From Candidatus Delongbacteria bacterium (GTDB taxonomy: Bacteria; CAIWAD01), in the NCBI GenBank assembly GCA_020634015.1, contig JACKCN010000001.1, positions 913,001-977,000 of the forward strand: DNA of 64,000 nt, in the 5' to 3' direction. The notes under the pieces were generated by a model that saw nothing but the letters and a program-made list of their open reading frames with translations, searched no databases and was not told where the DNA came from. The position numbers and the translations under genes were made by a program. This document shows, one piece after another, positions 1 through 7,847 of this stretch. The stretch's first letter is position 1. Every line of letters starts with the position of its first letter.

Positions 1-307
1 CCCACCGAATCAGCTCCAGCCATTTGCTGCTGCCCAGGTCCACATGGGTATTGCGCCTGAATTCGAAGCGATTTTCAATCGTATGCACCTCCTGCAGTCC
101 AAAGATCTCGCAACTGCGAAGTGCTGCGCTCGCGTTCTGCCAATTGTAGAGGTCTTCCAACACGACCGTCACCTTGCGCGTGCGCTGATCCAGCACCCGC
201 TCGATGCGTGCCAGACGTTCAGGACTCAGCAAGGTTTCCAGCCAGGCCGCCAGTTCTGCTTTCAGGTCCAGATGCCCCCCCTCCAGATTTCTCAAAGCTG
301 GGTACAT
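1..307 (-). CDS. trmH: tRNA (guanosine-2'-O)-methyltransferase TrmH, partial (3' end beyond window)
   Basis: This is the N-terminal 102 codons of a SPOUT-fold RNA 2'-O-methyltransferase. The minus strand reads LARIERVLDQRT, then VTVVLEDLYNWQNASAALRS and IFGLQEVHTIEN. That is the TrmH pattern of an Arg-rich N-terminal helix followed by the SPOUT motif-1 N-x-SA-x-xR stretch, whose Asn and Arg take part in G18 2'-O-methylation of tRNA in known TrmH enzymes. The knot and SAM-binding C-terminal half lies outside the window. I chose the ATG at 307. The frame stays open further upstream to at least a GTG at 424, so a longer N-terminus is possible. The gene is transcribed away from the neighbouring lipoprotein gene. 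A paralogous SpoU methyltransferase is the main alternative. Confidence 0.8.
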   Translation of the reverse strand, partial: MYPALRNLEGGHLDLKAELAAWLETLLSPERLARIERVLDQRTRKVTVVLEDLYNWQNASAALRSCEIFGLQEVHTIENRFEFRRNTHVDLGSSKWLELIRW

Positions 308-762
308 GGCTCGGAGCCACCCGTTGGTTCCAGGCCAGCGTGCCAATAGATGAAAAGACAGCAAACCCAGCAAGCCTTGAAGCTCTCCAGCCCACCATTG
401 CCAATATTGTCTAATTCTGAACACATCTGACACTGCCGACCTGTTCAGCGGACACTTCTTCCCCTTGAATCAAAGCTGATCTCCAAAATCGACAAACCTG
501 TCGCTTTTGACTTCTCCAGTAAAAACAACCATCTGGCTCGACACAACGCACAGATTCACGGCCCAAACTCAGGAACGCTGCTATTTTTGACAAAACGGCA
601 CACCGATTGCGAATGCCAATGCTGTCAGACGGTGACCCCGCATTCAAAGCACACATGGCGGCAAGGCTTGTTCAAAAGAACGGGTCCTGCCAGTTCGGTG
701 CGCTGGCCGGTAAGGGTCGCTGTTCAGGAAAGGGAAAACGAACAATAGTCCAGGAGATCACG
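308..762. other. Divergent intergenic region upstream of trmH and the first His/Gly-rich lipoprotein
   Basis: This stretch of about 455 nt has no convincing gene. It must hold the promoters of trmH and of the lipoprotein gene at 763. A TTGACA hexamer lies at 587-592 on the plus strand, but no good -10 box follows at the right distance (the candidate is GCGAAT), so I do not call a promoter. The lipoprotein frame is open back to 607, but that part lacks a signal peptide and a ribosome binding site. Confidence 0.4.
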
Positions 763-2253
763 ATGAATCGACTTTCCGTACTGCTCTGCGTCGGTGGCTT
801 TGCTGCCCTGATGGTGGCTTGTGACAGCTCCAACACTTCCCTCGTGTCGCCCATGAGTGACCAGGGTACAGAAATTGCCGGCGGAGGCAGCCACGGTGGT
901 GGCGGCAATGGCTGCGGTGGTGGTGGAAACCACGGCGGTGGCGGCAGCCACCACGGTGGCGGCAGCCACCACGGTGGCGGCGGCAACCATGGCGGTGGCG
1001 GCAACCATGGCAACGGACATTCCTGTGGTGGCAACGGCGGAAGCCATGGTGGCCACTCCGGCGGCCATAGCGAAGGATGCAACGGTGGTGGCGGCAACCA
1101 TGGCGGTGGCAATCACGGCGGTGGCCACCACGGCGGCGGCAACCACGGTGGCGGCGGCGGTTACTGCAACAATGATGGCGAGACAGCTTTTGCCTACAGC
1201 TGCGACGACGATGTGCGCATGTGTTTCGACGAAATCCAGGACAACTGCGGCAATGGCATCAATCGCTGGGGCTGGACCAATGGCGCACTGAGCGAGGGAA
1301 GCTATGCTTTCGACCTCTATGCCGGAGCCGGCCAGTGCAACATCGACGCGGGCACCCTGGTAGGTGAGGTCTTCGTGGATTACTTCGACGGCACCGCCAT
1401 GGTGAGCTACATCACCTGCGGCAGCTACATGCTGGACGAAATCCACCTCTGGGTGGGTGACGACCTGCTGCCCCGCAATCATCGCAATCGTTACACGGCG
1501 GCTCCCGGCCAGTTCCCCTATCCGGTGGAAGAATTCGACGGCAACGTGCAGGAATACACCATCGAGGTGGACGACCTTGACGGCCTGATCTATGTGGTGG
1601 CCCACGCTGTGGTGAGCGGTGATTACTCCGACGGCGACTGCGGTGTGCGCGGTTGCGCCGTGGATTGTGTGGAAGGTCCTGACTTCCTTGGACTGAACCA
1701 GCTGCTGGAAGATGCCGCAGGTCTGGACGGCACCGTGACCGTGTCCGTGAGCAATCCCTCGCTGTTCGGATACTCGGCCTATTTCCCCACGCTGACCATC
1801 AGCAATGCAGAAGGCACCTCGCTGGAAGGCAGCTGGCTGGGCTGGTGCATGGATTCCGACCTGCCCATCACCGCCAGCGTGGACTACGAAGCCAATCTCT
1901 ATTCGAGCTACGAAACCCTGCCCAACGGAATTCTCGAGAACCCGGAGACGCTGGATCGCGTGAACTGGATCTTGAACCAGAACTTCCAGGGACAGATCGC
2001 CCCCTGCTCGGGCGCCGCGATCAGCGCGCTGGATGTGCAGCGTGCCCTGTGGACCCTGGTGGACAACAATGTGCCCACGACTTTCGGCACCTGGAATCCC
2101 TGCCACGTGAGCTACATCCTGGACCTGGCCTCGACGATCGATTTCTACGAGCCGGCCTGTGACGGAATCATGACCGTGATCCTGGTGCCCGTGAGCTCCC
2201 CGGCCCAGATCCTGTTGGCCCAGATCCCGGTGATCTGCACCGAATGCCCCTGA
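763..2253 (+). CDS. His/Gly-rich lipoprotein with C-terminal thioester-domain-like module (copy 1)
   Basis: This is a 496-aa surface lipoprotein. The ATG at 763 follows AGGAG and begins a lipoprotein signal peptide with lipobox LMVAC (Cys20). Residues about 40-134 are a Gly/His repeat (GGGSHH, GGGNH units) with 17 histidines and a few cysteines, a likely metal-binding tract. Residues 135-345 form a Cys-rich domain I do not recognise (CNNDGETAFAYSC, RWGWTNG, GEVFVDYFDGTAMVSY). Residues about 350-435 hold GWCMDSD (Cys362), DRVNWILNQ and DVQRALW (Gln426). This order matches the Cys...Gln layout of Gram-positive class I thioester (TQxA) adhesin domains, though the Thr before Gln is Val here. There is no type IX sorting tail. 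The second copy lies immediately downstream. Function is unknown; adhesion or metal binding at the surface is inference. Confidence 0.8.
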   Translation: MNRLSVLLCVGGFAALMVACDSSNTSLVSPMSDQGTEIAGGGSHGGGGNGCGGGGNHGGGGSHHGGGSHHGGGGNHGGGGNHGNGHSCGGNGGSHGGHSGGHSEGCNGGGGNHGGGNHGGGHHGGGNHGGGGGYCNNDGETAFAYSCDDDVRMCFDEIQDNCGNGINRWGWTNGALSEGSYAFDLYAGAGQCNIDAGTLVGEVFVDYFDGTAMVSYITCGSYMLDEIHLWVGDDLLPRNHRNRYTAAPGQFPYPVEEFDGNVQEYTIEVDDLDGLIYVVAHAVVSGDYSDGDCGVRGCAVDCVEGPDFLGLNQLLEDAAGLDGTVTVSVSNPSLFGYSAYFPTLTISNAEGTSLEGSWLGWCMDSDLPITASVDYEANLYSSYETLPNGILENPETLDRVNWILNQNFQGQIAPCSGAAISALDVQRALWTLVDNNVPTTFGTWNPCHVSYILDLASTIDFYEPACDGIMTVILVPVSSPAQILLAQIPVICTECP

Positions 2254-2732
2254 TCCTGCCCGGTGCGTGATGCACCCGGTGCATACGAACCGGACCGTCT
2301 GATATGCGAGGCCGCCCATCCAGGGCGGCCTCGCTGCATTCAGGCCCCCAGTACTCCTTCAACGGCATGAAGCCCGGGTCTCCTGAGTCCCCTGGTTGAT
2401 CAGCATTTCCGACCGAAAAGGCACAGACTGAACACGACGACTCTCCAACCCCTGCTTCATCCAATTCGCTTCCTCGCTTCAGACTGCATGGTGCCAGAGA
2501 AAGGCATGCAGGGAGCCACCCAACACAAAGCTGCCCACTCCCCCATTCCGAAACCCTGCCCCCGATAACGATGCTCTTGTTCTGTATGGCATGCACTTTG
2601 CTCAGTCAAAACCGGCAAGGCTGTGAAATCCCGGTCCCATTCAATATCCGTCACCCTCTCTGCCCGAGGGCGACGGCATATTGTGGGGCGCGGCACCGGC
2701 GTCTTGTCCAATTCAATCATGAGGAGCGAACC
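2254..2732. other. Intergenic region between the two His/Gly-rich lipoprotein genes
   Basis: There is no gene in this stretch of about 479 nt. It starts with a GC-rich terminator-like hairpin (2306-2334). Near its end, at 2648-2676, lies an imperfect hairpin: two 5-bp arms (CCGTC/GACGG and CCCTC/GAGGG) separated by one A-C mismatch around a 7-nt loop. That hairpin is about 57 nt upstream of the second lipoprotein's ATG and may lie in its 5' untranslated region. No confident promoter hexamers were seen, so the second copy may have its own promoter or be transcribed by read-through. Confidence 0.4.
2306..2334 (+). terminator. Perfect 12-bp hairpin after lipoprotein copy 1
   Basis: GCGAGGCCGCCC and its exact complement flank a 5-nt loop (ATCCA), 52 nt after the stop codon. 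No U-run follows, so it may act as a weak terminator or a 3'-end stabiliser. Confidence 0.55.
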
Positions 2733-4133
2733 ATGAACCGAGTTTCAGTCCTGTTGCTTGCGGGCAGTGTGGCCTTGATGCTGGCGGCCTGCGACAGCAC
2801 ACAGGAAGGTGCGCTGTCACCGTTGAGCGATCAGGGGGCCCAACTTGCAGGTGGTGGCGGACACGGTGGCGGAGGTGGCCATGGCGGTGGCGGACACCAC
2901 GGCGGTGGTCACAGCGGGGGCGGCAACCACAGCAATGGACATCAGTGCGGTGGTGGTGGAGGTCATTCCGGTGGTCATTCCGGTGGGCATTCCGGTGGAC
3001 ACAACGGTGGTGGCGGAGGCGGCTATTGCAACAATGATGGTGAAACGGCGTTCGCCTACAGTTGCGATGATGACGTGCGCCAGTGTTTCGACGAGCTGAA
3101 TGATGGCTGCAACAACAACTCGATCAACCGCTGGGGCTGGACCAACGGCCCGCTCGATGAAGGCAGTTACGCCTTCGACCTGTACGCCGGTGCCGGGCAG
3201 TGCAACATCGAAGCCGGCACCCTCGTGGGAGAGGTCTTCGTGGACTACTTCGACGGTACCGCCATGGTGAGCTACATCACCTGCGGCAGCTACGAACTTG
3301 ATGAAATCCACCTCTGGGTCGGCTCGGAAGCACTGCCCCGCGATCATCGCAACCGCTTCACGGCCGCCCCGGGCCAGTTCCCCTACCCCGAAGAAAACTT
3401 CGCCGGGGGCCTTCAGGAGTACACCATCGAAGTGGATGACCTGGCCGGGTCACTGTACGTGGTGGCGCACGCCGTGGTCAGCGGTGACTATTCCGATGGC
3501 GATTGCGGAGTGCGTGGCTGTGCCGTGGATTGTGTGGAAGGCCCCGACTTCAACGGGCTTGTGGATCTGTTGGCCGCCGTTGAAGGCCAGGACGGCCTGG
3601 TGACCGTGAGCGTGACCAACCCCAATCTCTTGGGCTACACCTCGTACTTCCCCAGTCTCACCCTGGGCAACACGGATATACCCGGCCTGGAAGGTCCCTG
3701 GCATGGCTGGTGCCTCGACTCCGACTTTGGAATCAATGGCAATCAGACCTACCAGGCCGAATTGTACTCCAGCTACGAAGACCTTCCCACGGGTCTGATC
3801 GAGAATCCCACGACTCTCGACCGAGTGAACTGGATTCTCAACCAGCACTTCCAGGGCCAGGTCGCATCCTGTGACAACCAAGCAATCAGTGCACTGGATG
3901 TCCAGATTGCCATCTGGTCATTGGTGGACAACAACCTGCCCCAAAGTATCGTGGGAACCTGGAGCACGTGCCACGTGGACTACATCCTGGCCCAGTCGTT
4001 TGGCATCAACTTCTACGAACCGCCCTGCGATGGCGTGATGACTTTCGTGATCGTTCCGGTCAACGCCGATCGGGCCGTGACAGCGCAGATCCTGCTGGCC
4101 GAAATGCCCGTTCTCTGCACGGTCTGCCCTTGA
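2733..4133 (+). CDS. His/Gly-rich lipoprotein with C-terminal thioester-domain-like module (copy 2)
   Basis: This 466-aa paralogue of the preceding gene shares the same architecture and long identical stretches (for example GEVFVDYFDGTAMVSYITCG). The ATG at 2733 follows GAGGAG with a 6-nt gap. The lipobox is LMLAAC (Cys20). The Gly/His tract at residues about 40-97 is shorter, with 11 histidines. The thioester-like module keeps GWCLDSD (Cys327), DRVNWILNQ and DVQIAIW (Gln391). Both putative cross-linking residues are therefore conserved while the repeat length varies between copies, which suggests that the C-terminal module is under selection and the repeat is free to change. A strong terminator follows at 4185. 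I do not know the function. Confidence 0.8.
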   Translation: MNRVSVLLLAGSVALMLAACDSTQEGALSPLSDQGAQLAGGGGHGGGGGHGGGGHHGGGHSGGGNHSNGHQCGGGGGHSGGHSGGHSGGHNGGGGGGYCNNDGETAFAYSCDDDVRQCFDELNDGCNNNSINRWGWTNGPLDEGSYAFDLYAGAGQCNIEAGTLVGEVFVDYFDGTAMVSYITCGSYELDEIHLWVGSEALPRDHRNRFTAAPGQFPYPEENFAGGLQEYTIEVDDLAGSLYVVAHAVVSGDYSDGDCGVRGCAVDCVEGPDFNGLVDLLAAVEGQDGLVTVSVTNPNLLGYTSYFPSLTLGNTDIPGLEGPWHGWCLDSDFGINGNQTYQAELYSSYEDLPTGLIENPTTLDRVNWILNQHFQGQVASCDNQAISALDVQIAIWSLVDNNLPQSIVGTWSTCHVDYILAQSFGINFYEPPCDGVMTFVIVPVNADRAVTAQILLAEMPVLCTVCP

Positions 4134-4184
4134 GGTGAGGCTGGCCGGGAATCGACTCGAGTCTCCGGCCCCGTGCGACATATT

Positions 4185-4216
4185 AAGGGGGTCACCCAGC
4201 CGGGTGGCCCCCTTTT
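4185..4216 (+). terminator. Rho-independent terminator after lipoprotein copy 2
   Basis: A near-perfect stem of about 13 bp (AAGGGGGTCACCC pairing with GGGTGGCCCCCTT, one G-U-type mismatch) with a short loop is followed by TTTT. It lies about 50 nt after the lipoprotein stop codon. Confidence 0.85.
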
Positions 4217-4246
4217 CGTTGCTGCAGAGTCCCGTGCATCCAGAGC

Positions 4247-6172
4247 TCAGGGAATCAGGATGCCCCGGCTGAGTCCGGTCGCAGCCCCGGGACCACCCGG
4301 TACCGGAGGCTGGAAGAGGTAGGTCAGATTGTCCGACAGGATCGTGCTGTTGATGCTGACCGCGCAGATCGAATGACCGCCAGCCCCGTTGCCACCCGCA
4401 CCGCCATCTCCCCCAGCTCCACCGCGACCACCGTTGCCACCGATGCCGGCATCATCCTGACCTGCTCCATGATCCCAGGCACCGCCATCGCCGGGCAGTC
4501 CCCCAGCTCCCCCGGCACCCCCGGAGCCACCCAGCGAGGGTGCCCCCCCCGAGCCAGCCAGCAAGGTCGAGTTCGCGATCTGGACTGTGGAATCCACAAG
4601 GTAGAGGGCAATGCTCGCACCACCACTCTTTCCACCCTGACCGCCTGTTCCTGGCTGTCCGCCGCCACCACCGCCACCGCCGCCACTTCCGTAGCTCCAG
4701 CAGCCATCGCTGCCGCCACCACCTCCGCCACCTCCTCCGCCACCGCGGCCATCCGTCCCGTTGGCCCCTGTGCCACCGGCGGAAGGATGGAAACCGAAGC
4801 GTGAGGCGGAAAAGAGGCCAATACCGGCAGGTGTGCCGTTCGCGCCATCTCCTCCCTGGCTACCAGGCGTTCCATGCGCGCCGTTCGCTCCGGGGCTGCC
4901 ACCGGACCCACCCGGTGCGCCGCCAGCGCCATTGTCACCGGGGCCGCCCGCGGCAGGCCCCCAGCCCGGAACACCGCCATCGCCCCCAGTTGCGCCACCC
5001 CCATTCCCTCCCTCGGGAAGTGGGCAGTGATCACACGACGGTGGAAAAAACCCATTTTCGCATCCCGATTGGCCATCGGCTCCGCGTGATCCATTGTTTC
5101 CATCCTGACCGGGAGCGCCAGCGGGGGAACCGTTTCCGGCGTCAGGAGCCACAATCTTGCAGTGATTGAAATCCACATCACTCTGGAGGAGGATCATGGC
5201 GATTCGATTGCGAGGATCACCCGAATTGGGCTGGAATGCCCGAATGGTCAGACGGTTCAGGCTGACATTGCTCACACCATCACCCAGCAACCCGCAGTAG
5301 TGCAGCCCCTGAAATGAATCCTGGATGATCGTCTCATGACTCTGCCAGTCCGTGTCGTCAAAGCCATCATGGAAACCACCCGCGAGGATCACATTGGAAA
5401 TCAAGCCATTGGCCGGTGAGCTGTACGTCCCCTCTTCCATGTAGACGATGTTGCGTTGAGGATCCGCCTGGATTGCCGTGAAGGCGGCATCCAGGTTGCG
5501 CTTGGGAAGCTCGGGGGTTCCCGGATTGCTGTCATTTCCGTTTGGTGACAGACAGAAGCCATTGCTGAATGGCAGTGGGTGCCATTCTACCTGGACCGTG
5601 ACCGGGGCACTGTCCTGACAGCCATCGTTGACCGTCAGTTCAAATTCAAGGAATTGCTCGACAGGGCTTGCGGCCAGCACAAGGTCCTGCGCGCTGGAAT
5701 ATGGGAGTCCGTTCAATCGCCAATCGTAACGCAGGGGGAGCCCCTCAGGGTCCTGGCAGAGCTCTCCCGACACGATGACCGGATCATTGATGTAGACATC
5801 AATCTGGGCTTCCGCCACCAGCGCCACCGGCGGCTCATTGACGGCCACCCGGTAGAACCGGGTCGAGTCAGCTGTCTGGACCAGCATGTGCATGCGACCG
5901 TCTTCATTGCCGTACAGCCAAGGGTCGGGCAGTTCCGTGTAGCCCCCGTAGGGCTCCGCGGAACTGAAGACCTGATAGCAGGGTGCCGTATCCGGCCAGC
6001 TCAGATCCAGCAGTTCTCCCAGAGAATTCAGCTGCAGGTCCGCAATCGTGCGAAGTGCCTGCGCGTCCGCTGGTGCCAGCGAGTCGGTCTGGCTCGCCCC
6101 AGACAACGGGGCAAACAGGCACAGGCACACCCACGGGGCGACCCAATGACGGAACTCAGAATGCAGGGCCAT
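4247..6172 (-). CDS. Secreted Gly-rich protein with PKD-like and DUF1565/beta-helix regions
   Basis: This is a 641-aa exported protein. I take the ATG at 6172, behind AAAGGA, rather than the in-frame TTG two codons earlier. A signal peptide ends near SGASQ. An Ig/PKD-like segment follows (PPVALVAEAQ to VTVQVEW), then CLSPNGNDSNPGTPE with KRNLDAAF. That is the start pattern of DUF1565-type parallel beta-helix proteins. From about residue 350, long Gly/Ala/Asn-rich tracts (GGNGGRGG, GGAGG, a run of 11 Gly) interrupt beta-helix strands such as STVQIANSTLLAG. Such inserts recall PGRS-like or poly-glycine II regions. There is no C-terminal sorting domain. The gene converges on the His/Gly-rich pair, so three Gly-rich envelope genes sit together. 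Function is unknown; a structural or adhesive surface role is inference. Confidence 0.75.
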   Translation of the reverse strand: MALHSEFRHWVAPWVCLCLFAPLSGASQTDSLAPADAQALRTIADLQLNSLGELLDLSWPDTAPCYQVFSSAEPYGGYTELPDPWLYGNEDGRMHMLVQTADSTRFYRVAVNEPPVALVAEAQIDVYINDPVIVSGELCQDPEGLPLRYDWRLNGLPYSSAQDLVLAASPVEQFLEFELTVNDGCQDSAPVTVQVEWHPLPFSNGFCLSPNGNDSNPGTPELPKRNLDAAFTAIQADPQRNIVYMEEGTYSSPANGLISNVILAGGFHDGFDDTDWQSHETIIQDSFQGLHYCGLLGDGVSNVSLNRLTIRAFQPNSGDPRNRIAMILLQSDVDFNHCKIVAPDAGNGSPAGAPGQDGNNGSRGADGQSGCENGFFPPSCDHCPLPEGGNGGGATGGDGGVPGWGPAAGGPGDNGAGGAPGGSGGSPGANGAHGTPGSQGGDGANGTPAGIGLFSASRFGFHPSAGGTGANGTDGRGGGGGGGGGGGSDGCWSYGSGGGGGGGGGQPGTGGQGGKSGGASIALYLVDSTVQIANSTLLAGSGGAPSLGGSGGAGGAGGLPGDGGAWDHGAGQDDAGIGGNGGRGGAGGDGGAGGNGAGGHSICAVSINSTILSDNLTYLFQPPVPGGPGAATGLSRGILIP

Positions 6173-6428
6173 GTCCAATTCCTTTCATGCCGGATGCGGC
6201 AGACTGGGGATCGCGCCGGTTGCGCGACAACATGCCGCCGACGCCAGGCTGCTCTGATGGCTGGGTTCGAAGCTGTGGGGAGTGAGAATCCGGTCGGGAA
6301 AGTCGCTCTGTCGATTCTGTCAGACAATCAAAAAACAGTCGCCCGAAGATTATCAGTCAATGCGCCTCCGCCAACCCTTCCGGGGCGCCGCGCCAGGCTG
6401 CTGAATCAGGAAGGTCCGTTCAGGACGG

Positions 6429-7847
6429 TCACTTGACCACAAGCACCCGGCGCGCAGGGCCATGGGGCAGGGCGATCAACAGGTAGGAACCGGAGGCCAG
6501 CCCCGGCACAGGAATGTCGAAGACACCGCGGTCGAGGTGCAGGCTCCAGTCGGGAATCCGTGTTCCCAGAATCGTGTACAGTCCCAGTGCGAGAGGACCT
6601 TCCTCGACCGTGATCCGCATCCGCGACGGGTTTCCCAATGAGGTCACCGAGAAGCCGGGTTCCGGAAGAGTGCAGGCCTCCAGCTGGATCAGTTCGAGCC
6701 ATGACAGCGGGGCAGGATTGGGCATCAGCAGCAGATCATCAGCACCCAGAGGCAGGCACTGGTCGGCGGCCACCACAGCAGGTGTCCAGCTGGGCCAGTC
6801 CAGTGCGTATACAGGAAGCGCGGTCTGCAGCACACTCGATGGCGTTCCGGGCCGCAGAATCAGCGAGGCCAGAGGCGCCAGTCCAGCACCGTCGTACTGC
6901 ATCGGAAACTGCTGACGATCCACCTCGGGCAACGCCCCCAGCTCGGGGAAGGAGGGAACTCCAGCGCCCTGGCTCACCCGCGAGCCCGCATGCAGCAGTT
7001 CCGCCAGCATGTGGGCCAACGCCGTGTTGGCATCGCTGCGCAGGGACAGCAGAAAAGGCCAGGCGTGGTGCTGTCCCGCCAGTTGCAGGGTCAGTCTCAG
7101 GTCCTCCGGTCCGTCCTGGCTGGCCAGCAGGATCTTGAGCGCGGCCGCCGCACCGTAGTGTCGCACACCGCTGAAGGTGTCCAGCGGCAGGCTCAGGTCG
7201 GCCAGAAAGGAAGGAGCATACCGCGTGACCCAGTCGTCCTGCGCGGGATAGACCCGGTCTTCGGCCCAGACCGCCGAGGCTTCGTAGAAGGCCAGGTTGC
7301 TCACGAAGAATCCGCTGCCGAACTGTACGGCGTGAAAGTACTCGTGAGCCGCCGTCAGGCTCGCCAGTCCCAGTGAATCGGCTCCCCAGCGGGCGAAACT
7401 TCGGTCCAGGAACAGTGAACTGCTGTAGCCATTGCCCACGGGGTTCTGGGGCTGGGTTGCGCCCATTGCGGGTTGGGGCTGCAGGAAGACAGGCACGGCC
7501 GTTCCTTCGGCGGCGGGCGGGCGGGCGTAACCCAGGCTGTCGTGGTACATGCGGGCGGCAGCCAGCAGGCCCTCGAGAACCGCCTGGGCCGTGGCGCCGG
7601 TGCTGGCACTGTCGCCGGAACTGTTCCAATGGATCACGAAATGTCCGTCGGGCGAGTCCAGCTGCTCCTGCCAGGCGCCAAGCTGCAGCAGCGGCCGCGC
7701 GCTGGGTGGTTCCAGGATGCAGCTTTTTCCATGAGCCAGACTGGCTGGAGGGGCAATGCCGAGAAGCAGGACAACGCAATACATCAGACCCGCAGTCCAG
7801 GGGCACGCGGAGTTCCGATCGGTGGTCGTGACCGGGGGCCGCTTCAT
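6429..7847 (-). CDS. Secreted zinc metalloprotease (MXAN_6640-like) with sorting-type C-terminus
   Basis: This 472-aa exported protein has a hydrophobic signal segment at residues 20-39. AAHEYFHAVQ (HExxH, His168-His172) is the gluzincin zinc-binding motif, and FYEASAVWAED downstream offers the third ligand and fits the MXAN_6640-type putative metalloprotease family. The last about 80 residues (LALGLYTILG, GLASGSYLLI, RRVLVVK) resemble a degenerate FlgD-like type IX sorting tail. The start ATGA overlaps the stop codon of the upstream secreted protein by 4 nt, so the two are translationally coupled. The substrate is unknown. A surface-located or secreted protease is the best reading; the exact family is less certain than the zinc-protease call. 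Confidence 0.75.
   Translation of the reverse strand: MKRPPVTTTDRNSACPWTAGLMYCVVLLLGIAPPASLAHGKSCILEPPSARPLLQLGAWQEQLDSPDGHFVIHWNSSGDSASTGATAQAVLEGLLAAARMYHDSLGYARPPAAEGTAVPVFLQPQPAMGATQPQNPVGNGYSSSLFLDRSFARWGADSLGLASLTAAHEYFHAVQFGSGFFVSNLAFYEASAVWAEDRVYPAQDDWVTRYAPSFLADLSLPLDTFSGVRHYGAAAALKILLASQDGPEDLRLTLQLAGQHHAWPFLLSLRSDANTALAHMLAELLHAGSRVSQGAGVPSFPELGALPEVDRQQFPMQYDGAGLAPLASLILRPGTPSSVLQTALPVYALDWPSWTPAVVAADQCLPLGADDLLLMPNPAPLSWLELIQLEACTLPEPGFSVTSLGNPSRMRITVEEGPLALGLYTILGTRIPDWSLHLDRGVFDIPVPGLASGSYLLIALPHGPARRVLVVK

Noticed and set aside
587..615. Promoter at the TTGACA upstream of lipoprotein copy 1
   Set aside because: The -35 box is perfect, but no acceptable -10 box lies 16-18 nt downstream, and it is about 150 nt from the start codon.
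724..2319. 531-aa open frame antisense to lipoprotein copy 1
   Set aside because: Low-complexity Ala/Val/Thr translation that mirrors the Gly/His codon repeat; no ribosome binding site, signal or family match.
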